Source: Streptomyces sp. JB150
Lineage (GTDB): Bacteria; Actinomycetota; Actinomycetes; Streptomycetales; Streptomycetaceae
Assembly: GCF_011193355.1 (NCBI RefSeq)
Contig: NZ_CP049780.1
Span: 319,586-383,585, forward strand
Direction: 5' to 3'
Length of the DNA stretch: 64,000 bases
A model generated the notes under the pieces. The model did not search any database and was not told the DNA's origin. It saw only the letters and a list, made by a program, of their open reading frames with translations. Below, piece by piece: positions 26,832 to 35,167 of the stretch; the first letter of the stretch is position 1; each line of letters begins with the position of its first letter. The translations under genes and the position numbers were made by a program.

Positions 26832-28256
26832 TCAGGTGAGGAACGACTTCAGCTCGTGGACGAGCTTGCGGATGTGACCGGAGATCACGGGCGTGCCGAG
26901 GTCCTTGAAACGTTCCCTGAACCAGGGGTTGACGCTGCCGCGGCCGGCGCTGGTCACCGAGCCGACGGGGATGAACTTCGCGCCGGAGCGGTGGATGGCC
27001 GCCATGCTCTCGAACAGCGGCTCGGAGCGCCATTCGTAGAAGTCGGAGATCCACACCACGACCGTGTTGCGCGGTTCGGCGATCTTCGGCTGGGCCAGGG
27101 CCATGGCGACCGTGCCGTCGGTGCCGCCGCCGAGCTTGGTGCGCAGCAGGGTCTCGAAGGGGTCGTTCACCCAGGGGGTGAGGTCGAGCGCCTGGGTGTC
27201 GTAGGCGATCAGGTGGACGTCGACCTTGGGCAGGCCGGCGAAGATCGACGCCAGGATGGTGCAGTTGACCATCGAGTCGACCATCGAGCCGGACTGGTCG
27301 ACGACGACGATGAGCCGCTGCGGCGTCGTCTTGCGGACGGTGTGCCGGTAGTAGAGGCGGTCGACGTAGAGCCGTTCCTCCTCGGGGTCCCAGTTGGTGA
27401 GGTTCTTCCAGATGGTGCGGTCGAGGTCCAGGTTGCGGAAGACCCGCTTGGGCGGGATCGACCGGTCGAGGGTGCCGACGGAGGCCTTCTCGACCTGGGT
27501 GCGCAGGACTTCGGCGACCTCGTCGACGAAGCGGCGGATGAGCGCCTTGGCGTTGGCGAGGGCGACGCCGGAGAGGTTGTTCTTGTCGCGCAGCAGCTGC
27601 TCGATGAGCGACATGCTCGGGGTGAGCTGTGCGGCGAGCTGGGGGTCGGCGAGGACTTCCCGCAGGTGCATGCGCTTGACCAGGTCGGCCTCGATGGCGC
27701 CGAGTTCGGGGCCGATCTCCGGGATGAGCGTGCCGAGGTCGGGGGTGGGGTGGCCGATTCCCGTGCCGGTGGGGCTCACTCCCCCGCCGGCCGCGCGGCC
27801 GGCGCCGCCGCGGCCGCGTCCGCCGCGCAGGTCGCCGGGCTTGCAGCCGAGGGCGCGTTCCAGCCAGCCGGCGTCGGACTGCCATTGGGCGAGCTGCCCG
27901 GCGGTGACGGTGCCGGAGCCGGGGGCGAAGACGCCCAGCAGCACCTTGGACACGAGCGCGGCGCGGCGCACCTCGGCGGCCCGGTCGCGGTCGTCCCCGT
28001 CGGGCTCGGGCACCATCAGGTTCTCGAACTCGCCGGCGAGTTCGGGGTGGCGCTGGACGATGGAGTCGACGGAGGCCTGCGGGTCGAGCAGGGCGGGCGG
28101 CAGGCCGATGTCCTCGACGACGGCGAGCGAGGCGGCCTCCAGACCGGCCTGCTCCTCGGGGTCGAAGAGGCGGGCGAGCAGCCGCCAGTACAGCAGCTGC
28201 CGGCGGTTCTCGTCGGGGTTCGCCGGCACGGTCTCCCCGGTGGTGTGGTCGGTCAT
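26832..28256 (-). CDS. vWA-domain partner of the MoxR ATPase
   Basis: A 474-aa protein. Residues 1-135 are helical, residues about 143-170 are a Gly/Arg-rich linker (GDLRGGRGRGGAGRAAGGG), and residues about 175-305 are a second helical region with KRMHLREVLADPQLAAQL. Residues about 312-474 form a vWA domain with a complete metal-dependent adhesion site: DQSGS (320-324), Thr379 in GGGTDGT and Asp405 in WISDFYEW. ATG 28256 overlaps the stop of the upstream gene by 4 nt (ATGA), so translation is coupled. It should act as the client- or effector-binding adaptor for the MoxR ATPase. Confidence 0.92.
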   Translation of the reverse strand: MTDHTTGETVPANPDENRRQLLYWRLLARLFDPEEQAGLEAASLAVVEDIGLPPALLDPQASVDSIVQRHPELAGEFENLMVPEPDGDDRDRAAEVRRAALVSKVLLGVFAPGSGTVTAGQLAQWQSDAGWLERALGCKPGDLRGGRGRGGAGRAAGGGVSPTGTGIGHPTPDLGTLIPEIGPELGAIEADLVKRMHLREVLADPQLAAQLTPSMSLIEQLLRDKNNLSGVALANAKALIRRFVDEVAEVLRTQVEKASVGTLDRSIPPKRVFRNLDLDRTIWKNLTNWDPEEERLYVDRLYYRHTVRKTTPQRLIVVVDQSGSMVDSMVNCTILASIFAGLPKVDVHLIAYDTQALDLTPWVNDPFETLLRTKLGGGTDGTVAMALAQPKIAEPRNTVVVWISDFYEWRSEPLFESMAAIHRSGAKFIPVGSVTSAGRGSVNPWFRERFKDLGTPVISGHIRKLVHELKSFLT

Positions 28257-29647
28257 TTCCTGAGCAGCCTTCCGGCGCGTTCGCGCAGCACGGCCACCGC
28301 GTCGGTGGCGGCCTTCTCGAGCTTGGCCCCGGCCTTGTCGGTGGTGCCGCCGGCCCAGGCGCCCGCGTGGACGGCGACCGTCTTCCTGCGCACGGTGGTC
28401 TCCACGGCGAGCGGCTGGACGGCGAAGCGTCCGGCGTCCCAGCGCAGCAGTCCGATGCAGGCGGTGGACGCGGCGACGGCCTTCGGGGTGAGCGGTCCGG
28501 CGACCGGTACGCGGTCGGTGTCGACGGCCAGCCGGTGCCCGGTGAGGGTGAACGTCACCGTCTCGTCGTCCGCGTCCTGTTCGGCGGTGTACCCCTCGAG
28601 GAACACGGGGTGGGCGAGGCGCACCGGGTGCCGGTCGAGGGGCGCGGTCGGCGGTGTGGTGGCGGTGGGCAGGGCGACGCGGGCGGTGGCGAAGGGGTCG
28701 GCGGGCTCGCCGGCGCGGGCGTGCTCGTCGCTCCAGATCAGGTCGCCCTCGGCGGTGACGGGCATGTCGGTGAGGTCCATCGAGCGGCCCTCGCCGAGGG
28801 CGGCGAGCAGCGCCATGTGCGGGCGCAGCAGCTGCCAGACCCCCGCGCCGAGGACGGTGTCGGGCTTCGGCGCGGACACGCTCGCCCGCACCAGGCGGGG
28901 TGGACCGCCGTCGGCGGGTTCGAGGACGGCGTGCACCTGGGCCTGGGCGGCGGTGGCGTGTTCCTGGAGGTCGACGCCGAGCGGCAGCAGCCGGCCGGTG
29001 GCGGTGCCCGTGGCGAGCGCGGCGGCGGCGCCGGGCAGGGTCAGCAGCATGCCGCGGGCCCACAGGTCGGCCCAGCGGCGCACGGGTATCCGCTCCAGGG
29101 AGGCGCCCGGGCAGGACGCGGCGAGTTCGGCGGCGAATCCGTCGAGGAGGGTGGCGAGGCGGCGCAGTTCCGGACCCGGCAGCAGCGCGGAGACCACCTG
29201 GGCGGAGCCGGCGACCACATCGTGGTCGATGCCCTGCCAGCCGGCGCGCGCGAGGTCGCCGAGCCAGGAGCGGGCGGCGGCGAGGAGGTTGGGCGCCTGC
29301 TGTCCGGCGGCGGCCGCGGCGGGCGTCTCCTCACGGGGGCGGCCGGTGGCCTCGTCCGCGCGGGCGGCGAGCGCGTCGTGGACGGAGCCGAGCAGGGCGG
29401 TGCGGGCGGCGGCGAGGCTGAGGAAGTGGTCCTCGCTCGCGGCGCCGGCCGCGGCCTTCTCGGCGGCCTCGGCCGCGCGGGCGGCGAGCGGGCTGCCGGC
29501 GACCGCGTCGGCCAGCCGCGCCAGGCCCTCGGCCTGGGCGGGCTGGGGCCTCAGCAGACCGCCGATCAGCACCTGGTCGAAGGCGTCGACGGCGGCCAGG
29601 GCCTCGTCCAGTCCCTCGACGGGTTCGGTGAGCAGATCGAGCCGCAT
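28253..29647 (-). CDS. Unrecognised 464-aa protein of the MoxR/vWA operon
   Basis: I do not recognise a domain. The first 190 residues are almost entirely Ala-rich helix (LARLADAVAGSPLAARAAEA, LLAAARSWLGDLARAGWQG). The rest looks beta-rich with several short conserved-looking phrases: RIPVRRWADLWARGMLLTLP, GRLLPLGVDLQEHATAAQAQ, RPHMALLAALGEGRSM and HPVRLAHPVFLEGYTAEQ. There is no signal peptide, membrane segment or obvious catalytic motif. It overlaps the vWA gene by 4 nt and starts 1 nt inside the stop of the SWIM-like gene, so it is an integral component. It may be a scaffold or sensor. Confidence 0.8.
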   Translation of the reverse strand: MRLDLLTEPVEGLDEALAAVDAFDQVLIGGLLRPQPAQAEGLARLADAVAGSPLAARAAEAAEKAAAGAASEDHFLSLAAARTALLGSVHDALAARADEATGRPREETPAAAAAGQQAPNLLAAARSWLGDLARAGWQGIDHDVVAGSAQVVSALLPGPELRRLATLLDGFAAELAASCPGASLERIPVRRWADLWARGMLLTLPGAAAALATGTATGRLLPLGVDLQEHATAAQAQVHAVLEPADGGPPRLVRASVSAPKPDTVLGAGVWQLLRPHMALLAALGEGRSMDLTDMPVTAEGDLIWSDEHARAGEPADPFATARVALPTATTPPTAPLDRHPVRLAHPVFLEGYTAEQDADDETVTFTLTGHRLAVDTDRVPVAGPLTPKAVAASTACIGLLRWDAGRFAVQPLAVETTVRRKTVAVHAGAWAGGTTDKAGAKLEKAATDAVAVLRERAGRLLRK

Positions 29648-30150
29648 CAGGCCACCGCCCTCGTCGGCGGGAACCACTGCATCTCGGGCAGCGGCGCGGT
29701 GGCCGGGGCCAGTTCGAGGTAGGCGAGGTGGCGCAGGAACCGGCTGAAGACCGACGCGGCGGCCTTGCCGTCCGCGGGCAGCGGGCGGGTCGCGCTCATG
29801 ACCAGGTGGAGGGTGTGGGCGGTGGCCTCCCCGTCCCCGAGGTCGGTGCGCAGATAGCGGGCGACGCGCTCGGCGCCGTACTGGAGCACCGCTTCGTTGA
29901 TCAGCGCGCCGATGTGGTTGCAGAAGCCGCCGCGGGCGCCGCCGAACGGCCGGTTGTTGTTGGTGCTGCACGCGTAGGCGTACGTCCCGGCGGTGACCGA
30001 CGAGACGTAGACCCGCCCGATGTCGGAGCCGCTGGAGACGACGCCCTGGAGGCGCCCGTCGGCCAGCTCCGCGAACGGGACCTTGGCGAGCTTGCGCGGC
30101 CGTGCGGGCGGGATCACCCGCGCCGTGCTCGACCTCTCGAAGTGCGACAA
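29647..30150 (-). CDS. SWIM-like small protein heading the MoxR/vWA operon
   Basis: A 167-aa protein. I chose TTG 30150 because AAAGGAG lies eight bases upstream; longer in-frame starts would run through that site. The core reads VYVSSVTAGTYAYACSTNNN followed by GGFCNHIGALINEAVLQYG. Cys61, Cys77 and His79 fit a SWIM zinc finger (CxC...CxH) in which one Cys of the first pair is a Thr. SWIM modules bind DNA or proteins. The C-terminal half is helical. It is the first gene of the operon, facing a 227-bp promoter gap shared with a divergent MazG-like gene. It could recognise a trigger or target. Confidence 0.7.
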   Translation of the reverse strand: MSHFERSSTARVIPPARPRKLAKVPFAELADGRLQGVVSSGSDIGRVYVSSVTAGTYAYACSTNNNRPFGGARGGFCNHIGALINEAVLQYGAERVARYLRTDLGDGEATAHTLHLVMSATRPLPADGKAAASVFSRFLRHLAYLELAPATAPLPEMQWFPPTRAVA

Positions 30151-30377
30151 CGCACCATCTCCTTTGCAGCACAAGGGAAGTCCGACGCCGGATCGGCGGG
30201 ACGGGAAAGAACCTACTGGCGACCACTGACAACGCCCCGGCGACGCCGGGCCGCCGCCCCTTCCGCGCTCCCTCGCGCCGCGGGGAAATGGCCGGTTGAG
30301 CCCGTCTCCGCACGCGGCCCGCGATCGTTCACGAGTCGAGGAGGCGGGGCGAGGGACGCCCGCCGGAAGGGGTGTCC

Positions 30378-30710
30378 GTGGACGAGGACCACTGGGAGAT
30401 CACGGCCGGGCTGGCCGTGTTCCTGGACGAGGCGGCCGCTCACATCCCCGCCGCGCAGCGGTCGGTGCTGCAAGTGCTGAAGATCGGGGAGGAGTTCGGC
30501 GAGGCGGCCCAGGCGCTGATCGGGGTCACCGGCGTCAATCCGCGCAAGGGCACGAGCCACACCTGGGACGACGTGACGGCCGAGATCTGCGACGTCATCG
30601 TCACGTCGATGGTGTCGCTGCACCGGCTCGGCGTCCCCGACCCGGCCGGTGTCTTCACCGAGCACCTGCGCAGGACCGCCGCGCGCACCCTGAGCGGGAG
30701 GAAGGACTGA
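30378..30710 (+). CDS. MazG-like NTP pyrophosphohydrolase
   Basis: A 110-aa all-alpha protein. The MazG metal motif is present as KIGEEFGEAAQALIG, followed later by AEICDVIVTSMVSL (the ExxE...ExxD pattern). GTG 30378 has GGAAGGGG six bases upstream, whereas GTG 30372 would abut the ribosome site. Members clear non-canonical or excess nucleoside triphosphates. The stop is 1 nt before a Nudix gene, so the two probably form a nucleotide-sanitising pair. It is divergent from the MoxR/vWA operon. Confidence 0.88.
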   Translation: MDEDHWEITAGLAVFLDEAAAHIPAAQRSVLQVLKIGEEFGEAAQALIGVTGVNPRKGTSHTWDDVTAEICDVIVTSMVSLHRLGVPDPAGVFTEHLRRTAARTLSGRKD

Positions 30711-30711
30711 C

Positions 30712-31206
30712 GTGAGCGTTGGGTGGATGCCGCGCGAGGAGTGGGTCAAGACGCAACCCCGGGCGCTCGTCGCCTCGTGCGTGCTGCTGTACGACACGCG
30801 GGGGCGGCTGCTGGTGCTGCGCTACTCCCCCGACGAGCCGAGCGCCGGGCACTGGTGGCTGCCGGGCGGGATGCTCGACCACGGCGAGGATCCGTGGACG
30901 GCGGCGCGGCGCGAGGCCCGGGAGGAGACCGGCCTGGACATCGGCGAGCGGCCCCGGCTGATCGGCATCGACCACCGGGTCGACGTCCTGGGCACCGGCC
31001 CGGTCCTCGACTGCTACTTCGACGGCGGCACCGTCGCCCCCACCGCCGGCGTGCGGCTGAGCCCCGAGCACGACCGGTACGCCTTCCTGACCCTGGACGA
31101 ACTGACCGACCCGACCCTGGTCATGCACCGCCCGATACTGACCGCGCTGCACTCGGCCGCGCGGGACGGGGGCGTGGTGTGCCTGCGGGAGGGGCGGCCC
31201 TGGTGA
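30712..31206 (+). CDS. Nudix hydrolase
   Basis: A 164-aa protein with a complete Nudix box: GGMLDHGED (52-60) followed by AARREAREETGLDIG (64-78). Upstream are the usual strands ASCVLLYDTRGRLLVL and HWWLPGG. It hydrolyses a nucleoside diphosphate linked to another moiety; the actual substrate is unknown. GTG 30712 begins one base after the MazG-like stop, so the genes are coupled. Confidence 0.93.
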   Translation: MSVGWMPREEWVKTQPRALVASCVLLYDTRGRLLVLRYSPDEPSAGHWWLPGGMLDHGEDPWTAARREAREETGLDIGERPRLIGIDHRVDVLGTGPVLDCYFDGGTVAPTAGVRLSPEHDRYAFLTLDELTDPTLVMHRPILTALHSAARDGGVVCLREGRPW

Positions 31207-31460
31207 AGCCGTGAGGCCGTGTGAACGTGTGGCTGTGCCGAGCCGAGCCGCGGTGCCGCCTCCCCGCCGACGGCGAGCGGCGGCACCCCCCCCCGACGGC
31301 ACCGCCCCTGGGTGCGGATCCCGACGACGGCGGCCGCGGCGATGAACCCCGCTCTTGCGCCACCGGCCACCCGTGCCCCATCGTTGACGCGCGTAACACG
31401 GCTCTTCACGTTCGGCAGTGGCTCACAGGGGGGCTCACCTTCCCCCGGCCTGGAGGTCGC

Positions 31461-32198
31461 ATGTTCAGACGCATCGCACGACTCGTCGCCGCTTTTGTCA
31501 TGATCCTGTCGGGAGCGTTCGCCGGGGCCGTCGCCACGGCGGGCACCGCGCACGCGGACGGCTGCTACACCTGGACCCGCACCCTGGCGCAGGGCACCTC
31601 GGGCGCCGACGTCACCCAGCTCCAGATCCGCCTCGGCGGCTACGCCGGCTACGGCGCCGTCCTCGCCGTCGACGGCAGTTTCGGACCGGCCACGGAAGCC
31701 GCCCTGAAACGCTTCCAGTCGGCGTACGGCCTCACCGCCGACGGGGTCGCGGGCGCCGGCACCTACAACAAGCTGTACGCCCTCCAGGACGACGACTGCA
31801 CCCCGGTCCACTTCTCCTACAGCGAGCTGAACGACTGCAACAGCACCTGGTCCGGCGGGGCGGTCAGCGCGACCACCGCCAAGGCCAACGCGCTGCGCAC
31901 CATGTGGAAGCTGGAGGCGCTGCGGCACGCGCTCGGCGACCAGCCGATCACCGTCACCAGCGGTTTCCGGTCGTACGCCTGCAACGAGGCGGTCGGCGGC
32001 GCGAGCAACAGCCGTCACCTCTACGGCGACGCGGCCGACCTCGGCGCCGGGCCGCACTCCCTGTGCACGCTGGCCAAGCAGGCCCGCTACCACGGCTTCC
32101 GCGGCATCCTCGGTCCGGGCTACCCGGGCCACAACGACCACACGCACCTCGACCACCGCGACAGCCAGTACTGGTCCGCCCCCACCTGCGGCATCTGA
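31461..32198 (+). CDS. Secreted zinc D-Ala-D-Ala carboxypeptidase (M15) with peptidoglycan-binding domain
   Basis: A 245-aa exported enzyme like the classical Streptomyces albus G DD-peptidase. The signal peptide ends near residue 32 (AHA-DG). Residues about 42-110 are a PG_binding_1 domain (VTQLQIRLGGYAGYGAVLAV, DGSFGPATEAALKRFQ). Residues about 118-240 are the M15 domain with zinc ligands His186 and Asp193 in SRHLYGDAAD and the His227/His229 pair in NDHTHLDH. Paired Cys suggest disulfides. It trims the terminal D-Ala from muropeptides outside the cell. ATG 31461 has GGAGG five bases upstream. A hairpin terminator follows the gene. Confidence 0.95.
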   Translation: MFRRIARLVAAFVMILSGAFAGAVATAGTAHADGCYTWTRTLAQGTSGADVTQLQIRLGGYAGYGAVLAVDGSFGPATEAALKRFQSAYGLTADGVAGAGTYNKLYALQDDDCTPVHFSYSELNDCNSTWSGGAVSATTAKANALRTMWKLEALRHALGDQPITVTSGFRSYACNEAVGGASNSRHLYGDAADLGAGPHSLCTLAKQARYHGFRGILGPGYPGHNDHTHLDHRDSQYWSAPTCGI

Positions 32199-32228
32199 TC
32201 GCGTCGCGACCCGCGCTCACGCATGAGG

Positions 32229-32265
32229 CGGGCCGGGTTGCGCGGTCTGCGCGCTAACCGGCCCG
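32229..32265 (+). terminator. Hairpin terminator after the carboxypeptidase gene
   Basis: CGGGCCGGGTT (32229-32239) pairs with AACCGGCCCG (32256-32265) with one bulged G and a 16-nt loop. It begins 31 bp after the M15 stop. Confidence 0.55.
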
Positions 32266-32350
32266 TCGCTCCTCGCTCTCGCCTCAGCCTCGTCCCAGCC
32301 TCAAAAGGCCCCGACGGTCTCGGCGACCGTCGACGCCGCCGGCGGCGGCA

Positions 32351-32524
32351 TCAGTCACGGAAGGCGTCCTTCATCTTCTCCTTCGCCTGACGCATGTCCC
32401 CCTTCGCCTTCTCCATCCGGCCCTCGGTCGTCCTGCTCTCGTTGCCGACCGCGCGGGCGGCCGTCTCCTTGGCCTTGCCCTTGGTCTGTTCCATCTTCGC
32501 CTTGGACTTCTGGTTGCGTGCCAC
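32351..32524 (-). CDS. CsbD-like general stress protein
   Basis: A 57-aa, highly charged Lys/Glu/Ala-rich helical protein with two CsbD-type repeats (KMEQTKGKAKETAARAVGN and RMEKAKGDMRQAKEKMKDAF). I chose GTG 32524 because GGGGAG ends nine bases upstream; GTG 32530 is only three bases away. CsbD proteins are induced by general stress in many bacteria, and their biochemical role is unknown. The gene lies behind a SigB-like promoter match at 32568-32592. Confidence 0.85.
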   Translation of the reverse strand: MARNQKSKAKMEQTKGKAKETAARAVGNESRTTEGRMEKAKGDMRQAKEKMKDAFRD

Positions 32525-32567
32525 GCTCACTCACTCCCCAGGACTCGCTTACGGGTCGGACACCGAG

Positions 32568-32592
32568 TGACCCCGCGCGGGGGAGGTCAAAC
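32568..32592 (-). promoter_or_regulatory. SigB-like promoter for the CsbD gene
   Basis: On the minus strand GTTT (32589-32592), a 15-base spacer, then GGGTCA (32568-32573) fits the Streptomyces SigB-group pattern GNNT-N14-16-GGGTAY except at the last two bases. The implied start is about 36 nt before the CsbD start codon. The spacer also holds part of an 11-bp inverted repeat (32571-32581 with 32592-32602). Confidence 0.5.
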
Positions 32593-32622
32593 CCGCGCGG
32601 GGCCACTGTGCGGAGCGGGGCG

Positions 32623-34161
32623 TCAGATCTCGCGGGGCCGCAGCGGGCTGACCGCGGGTCCCTGCACCACGCTGCCGTCGGGTGCGAAGCGGGAGCCGTG
32701 GCAGGGGCACTCCCAGGCACCCTCGGCGCGGTTGAAGGCCACCAGGCAGCCCATGTGGGTGCACCGCGCGGAGACGGCGCGCAGCTCGCCGTTCTCGTCG
32801 CGGTGGACGGCCACGTGGCGGCCGCCGACGGGCACGACGACGCCCTCGCCCGGCGCGAGATCGTCCACGCGCGAGCGCGGGCCGGGCGCCAGCGCGGACA
32901 GCCGGTCGCCGACGAAGTGCCGGGCCACCTTGGCCTGGTTCTTCAGGAACTCCCCGCCCTCACGGACCACGGAGGCGATCCGGCGCGGGTCGTACAGGCC
33001 GCTCCAGGGGTTGTCGCGGCCGCTGATCAGGTCGCAGAGCAGGCGGCCCGCCATGATGCCGCCGGCCATCCCCCAGCCGCCGAAGCCGGTGGCCACGTAG
33101 ACGTGCTCGGTCCGGGGGTGCATCAGCCCGACCAGCGGCACGGTGTCGGAGGACTCGTTGTCCTGGGTGGCCCACCGGTGGGTGACGCGCAGTTCGCCGA
33201 ACTGGCGCAGTGCCCAGCCGGTCAGGGTGGCGAACCGTTCCTCCACGTCGACGCCGCTGCCGGGAGTGAAGTGCTCGCCGGTCATGATGAGCAGCCGCTG
33301 CCCGTCCTTGTAGGGGGCGGTGCGCACCGAGCGCGTGCGGTGCTCGGGGGTGATGTACATGCCCTCCGGGGCCTTCGCCTCGTGCACCGGGGCGGCGACC
33401 ACGAGTTCCCGGCGCGGGGTGAGGCGGGTGAACAGCAGCGCGCGGTCGAAGATCGGATAGTGGGTGGCGACCACCACGTCACGGGCGGTGACGCGGACCC
33501 CCTGGTCCGTGGTGAGCACACAGGGCTCGCCCTCGGAGAGGCCGACCACGCGGGTGCCCTCGTACAGCCGGCCGCCGCCCCGGCGCACGCTGTCCGCCAG
33601 CGCCATCAGGTACTTGCGGGGGTGGAACTGGGCCTGCTCGGCGACCCGGACGGCGCCCGCGACGGGGAACGGCAGGTCCGTCTCGGTCACGAACTCGGCG
33701 GGCAGACCGGCCTCCCGCGCGGCCTCCGCCTCGGCCCGCACCTCGGGGACGCGGTGGCGGCCCTGCACGTACGTGTAGGCGGCCGTTTCCTCCCAGTCGC
33801 AGTCGGCTCCCAGCTCCCGGGCGACCTCGGCGGCGTGGCCGATCGCGTCCATCTGGGAGCGGGCGTACAGCCGCGCGCCCTCCGCGCCGCGGGTGCGGCG
33901 CAGCCGGTCGTAGATCAGGGTGTGCTGGGCGCTGACCTTCGCCGTGGTGTGTCCGGTGACTCCCGCCGCGATCCGGCCGGCCTCCAGTACGGCCACGTCG
34001 TGCCCGCGCCGGACCAGCTCCCACGCGGTGCTCAGCCCGGCTATGCCCGCGCCGATCACGGCCACGTCGACGGTGAGGTCGCCCTCCGGCGCGGGGGCCG
34101 GATCGCCGGGGGGCAGGGTCTGGAGCCAGTACGACCCGAAGGTCTCCGCCTGTTCGCTCAT
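32623..34161 (-). CDS. FAD-dependent amine-oxidase-like oxidoreductase with C-terminal Rieske domain
   Basis: A 512-aa soluble flavoprotein. The ADP-binding motif is VAVIGAGIAGLSTAWELVRRG (about 33-53), and a DAO-type FAD domain follows (GVTGHTTAKVSAQHTLIYD, VYVATGFGGWGMAGGIMAGR near the flavin C-terminus). Residues about 420-505 are a Rieske [2Fe-2S] domain with CTHMGC and CPCHGS ligands. Proteins of this two-domain layout occur in many actinobacteria and bacilli, but their substrates are not known. ATG 34161 is the start, and the gap to the upstream methyltransferase is 209 bp. It is not obviously linked to neighbours. Confidence 0.9.
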   Translation of the reverse strand: MSEQAETFGSYWLQTLPPGDPAPAPEGDLTVDVAVIGAGIAGLSTAWELVRRGHDVAVLEAGRIAAGVTGHTTAKVSAQHTLIYDRLRRTRGAEGARLYARSQMDAIGHAAEVARELGADCDWEETAAYTYVQGRHRVPEVRAEAEAAREAGLPAEFVTETDLPFPVAGAVRVAEQAQFHPRKYLMALADSVRRGGGRLYEGTRVVGLSEGEPCVLTTDQGVRVTARDVVVATHYPIFDRALLFTRLTPRRELVVAAPVHEAKAPEGMYITPEHRTRSVRTAPYKDGQRLLIMTGEHFTPGSGVDVEERFATLTGWALRQFGELRVTHRWATQDNESSDTVPLVGLMHPRTEHVYVATGFGGWGMAGGIMAGRLLCDLISGRDNPWSGLYDPRRIASVVREGGEFLKNQAKVARHFVGDRLSALAPGPRSRVDDLAPGEGVVVPVGGRHVAVHRDENGELRAVSARCTHMGCLVAFNRAEGAWECPCHGSRFAPDGSVVQGPAVSPLRPREI

Positions 34162-34370
34162 GCGCGTCGAGTGCCCACGCACCGGGCGATCACACGGTGA
34201 CGGCCCGGTACGGGCGGGCGGGCGCGCGGGCGCGCGCCGGGCCGGAGAAGGATGGCGGTGGGGTGCGGCCCGGCAGCGCGGTCGGCGCGGCCGGCAGTCG
34301 GGGTGCCCCGGCGCGCCAGACTCGGGCTGTCCGTACGAACGGGGCGGGCGGGCGCCCGGCGCGTGAGGGG

Positions 34371-35027
34371 TCAGCCCGCGCGGCGCAGCCGCCAGACGTT
34401 GTCGCCGCGGAAGCCCTCGACGCCGTCCGGGGAGACGCTGGGCTTGTGGACGGTCTCGGCGGTGACGACGGTCCACTCGGTCTCGGGCAGGGCCAGCTCG
34501 GACAGCAGACCGTCCAGCGTGGGGAACTCAGCGTCGAAGGGCGGTTCCTGCCGCCAGCTCGGCCAGGTGGCGTGCAGGCCGATCAGCAGGGTGCCGCGCG
34601 GGGCGACGGCCTCGGCGGCGCGGCGCAGGATCCCGTACAGGTCGAGTTCGACCGGGGACTGCAGGTAGTGGGCGCTGACCAGGTCGAAGCTGCCGTCGGG
34701 GAAGGTGTGCCCCAGCTCGTGGCGCTGCCAGTCGATCCGCTCGCCGACACCGGCGTCGGCCGCGTGCCGGGCGGCGCGCTCGAGGGCGGTGGCCGAGATG
34801 TCGACCGCGGTGACCTGCCAGCCGCGGGCGGCCAGCCACACCGCGTCCGCGCCCTCCCCGCACCCGAGGTCGAGGGCGGTGCCGGGGGTCAGGTCGCTCG
34901 CCTCCCGCACCAGCAGCGAGTTGGGACGGCCGCTCCAGATGCGGTCGCCGTTGCGGTAGAAGCCCTCCCAGAAGTCGGCGGGGCGGTCCGGGGCCGGGGC
35001 CTCGGGTGTGTGGTGGGTGTGCGTCAT
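34371..35027 (-). CDS. SAM-dependent methyltransferase (thiopurine/tellurite-type fold)
   Basis: A 218-aa class I methyltransferase. Motif I is ALDLGCGEGADAVWLAARGW (about 51-70) and the acidic strand-2 end is VTAVDISATALERA. Later come DLVSAHYL and GTLLIGLHATWP. ATG 35027 has GGAGGACACC directly upstream. The HTHHTPEAP leader is unusual but short. The substrate is unknown. It faces the divergent fructosamine-kinase-like gene across about 140 bp. Confidence 0.9.
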   Translation of the reverse strand: MTHTHHTPEAPAPDRPADFWEGFYRNGDRIWSGRPNSLLVREASDLTPGTALDLGCGEGADAVWLAARGWQVTAVDISATALERAARHAADAGVGERIDWQRHELGHTFPDGSFDLVSAHYLQSPVELDLYGILRRAAEAVAPRGTLLIGLHATWPSWRQEPPFDAEFPTLDGLLSELALPETEWTVVTAETVHKPSVSPDGVEGFRGDNVWRLRRAG

Positions 35028-35167
35028 GGTGTCCTCCGTGAGTCGCGTACGGCCCTGCACCTCCGAGCCTGGATCGGCGTCCGCGGATCGGCAAAGATCA
35101 TTGCTGTTTCCGCAAATGCGCTCCGGCCGGGCCCAGGGTGCGCGTCGCCCGCCGTACGCTGGTGGCC

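Noticed and set aside
28367..29747. Long + strand frames across the MoxR/vWA operon
   Set aside because: They are antisense shadows of the coupled minus-strand genes and lack ribosome sites.
31207..31460. Leader of the M15 carboxypeptidase considered as a c-di-AMP (ydaO-type) riboswitch
   Set aside because: The cell-wall-hydrolase context fits, but I could not find the conserved ydaO core segments. Only a C8 run and generic GC hairpins are visible.
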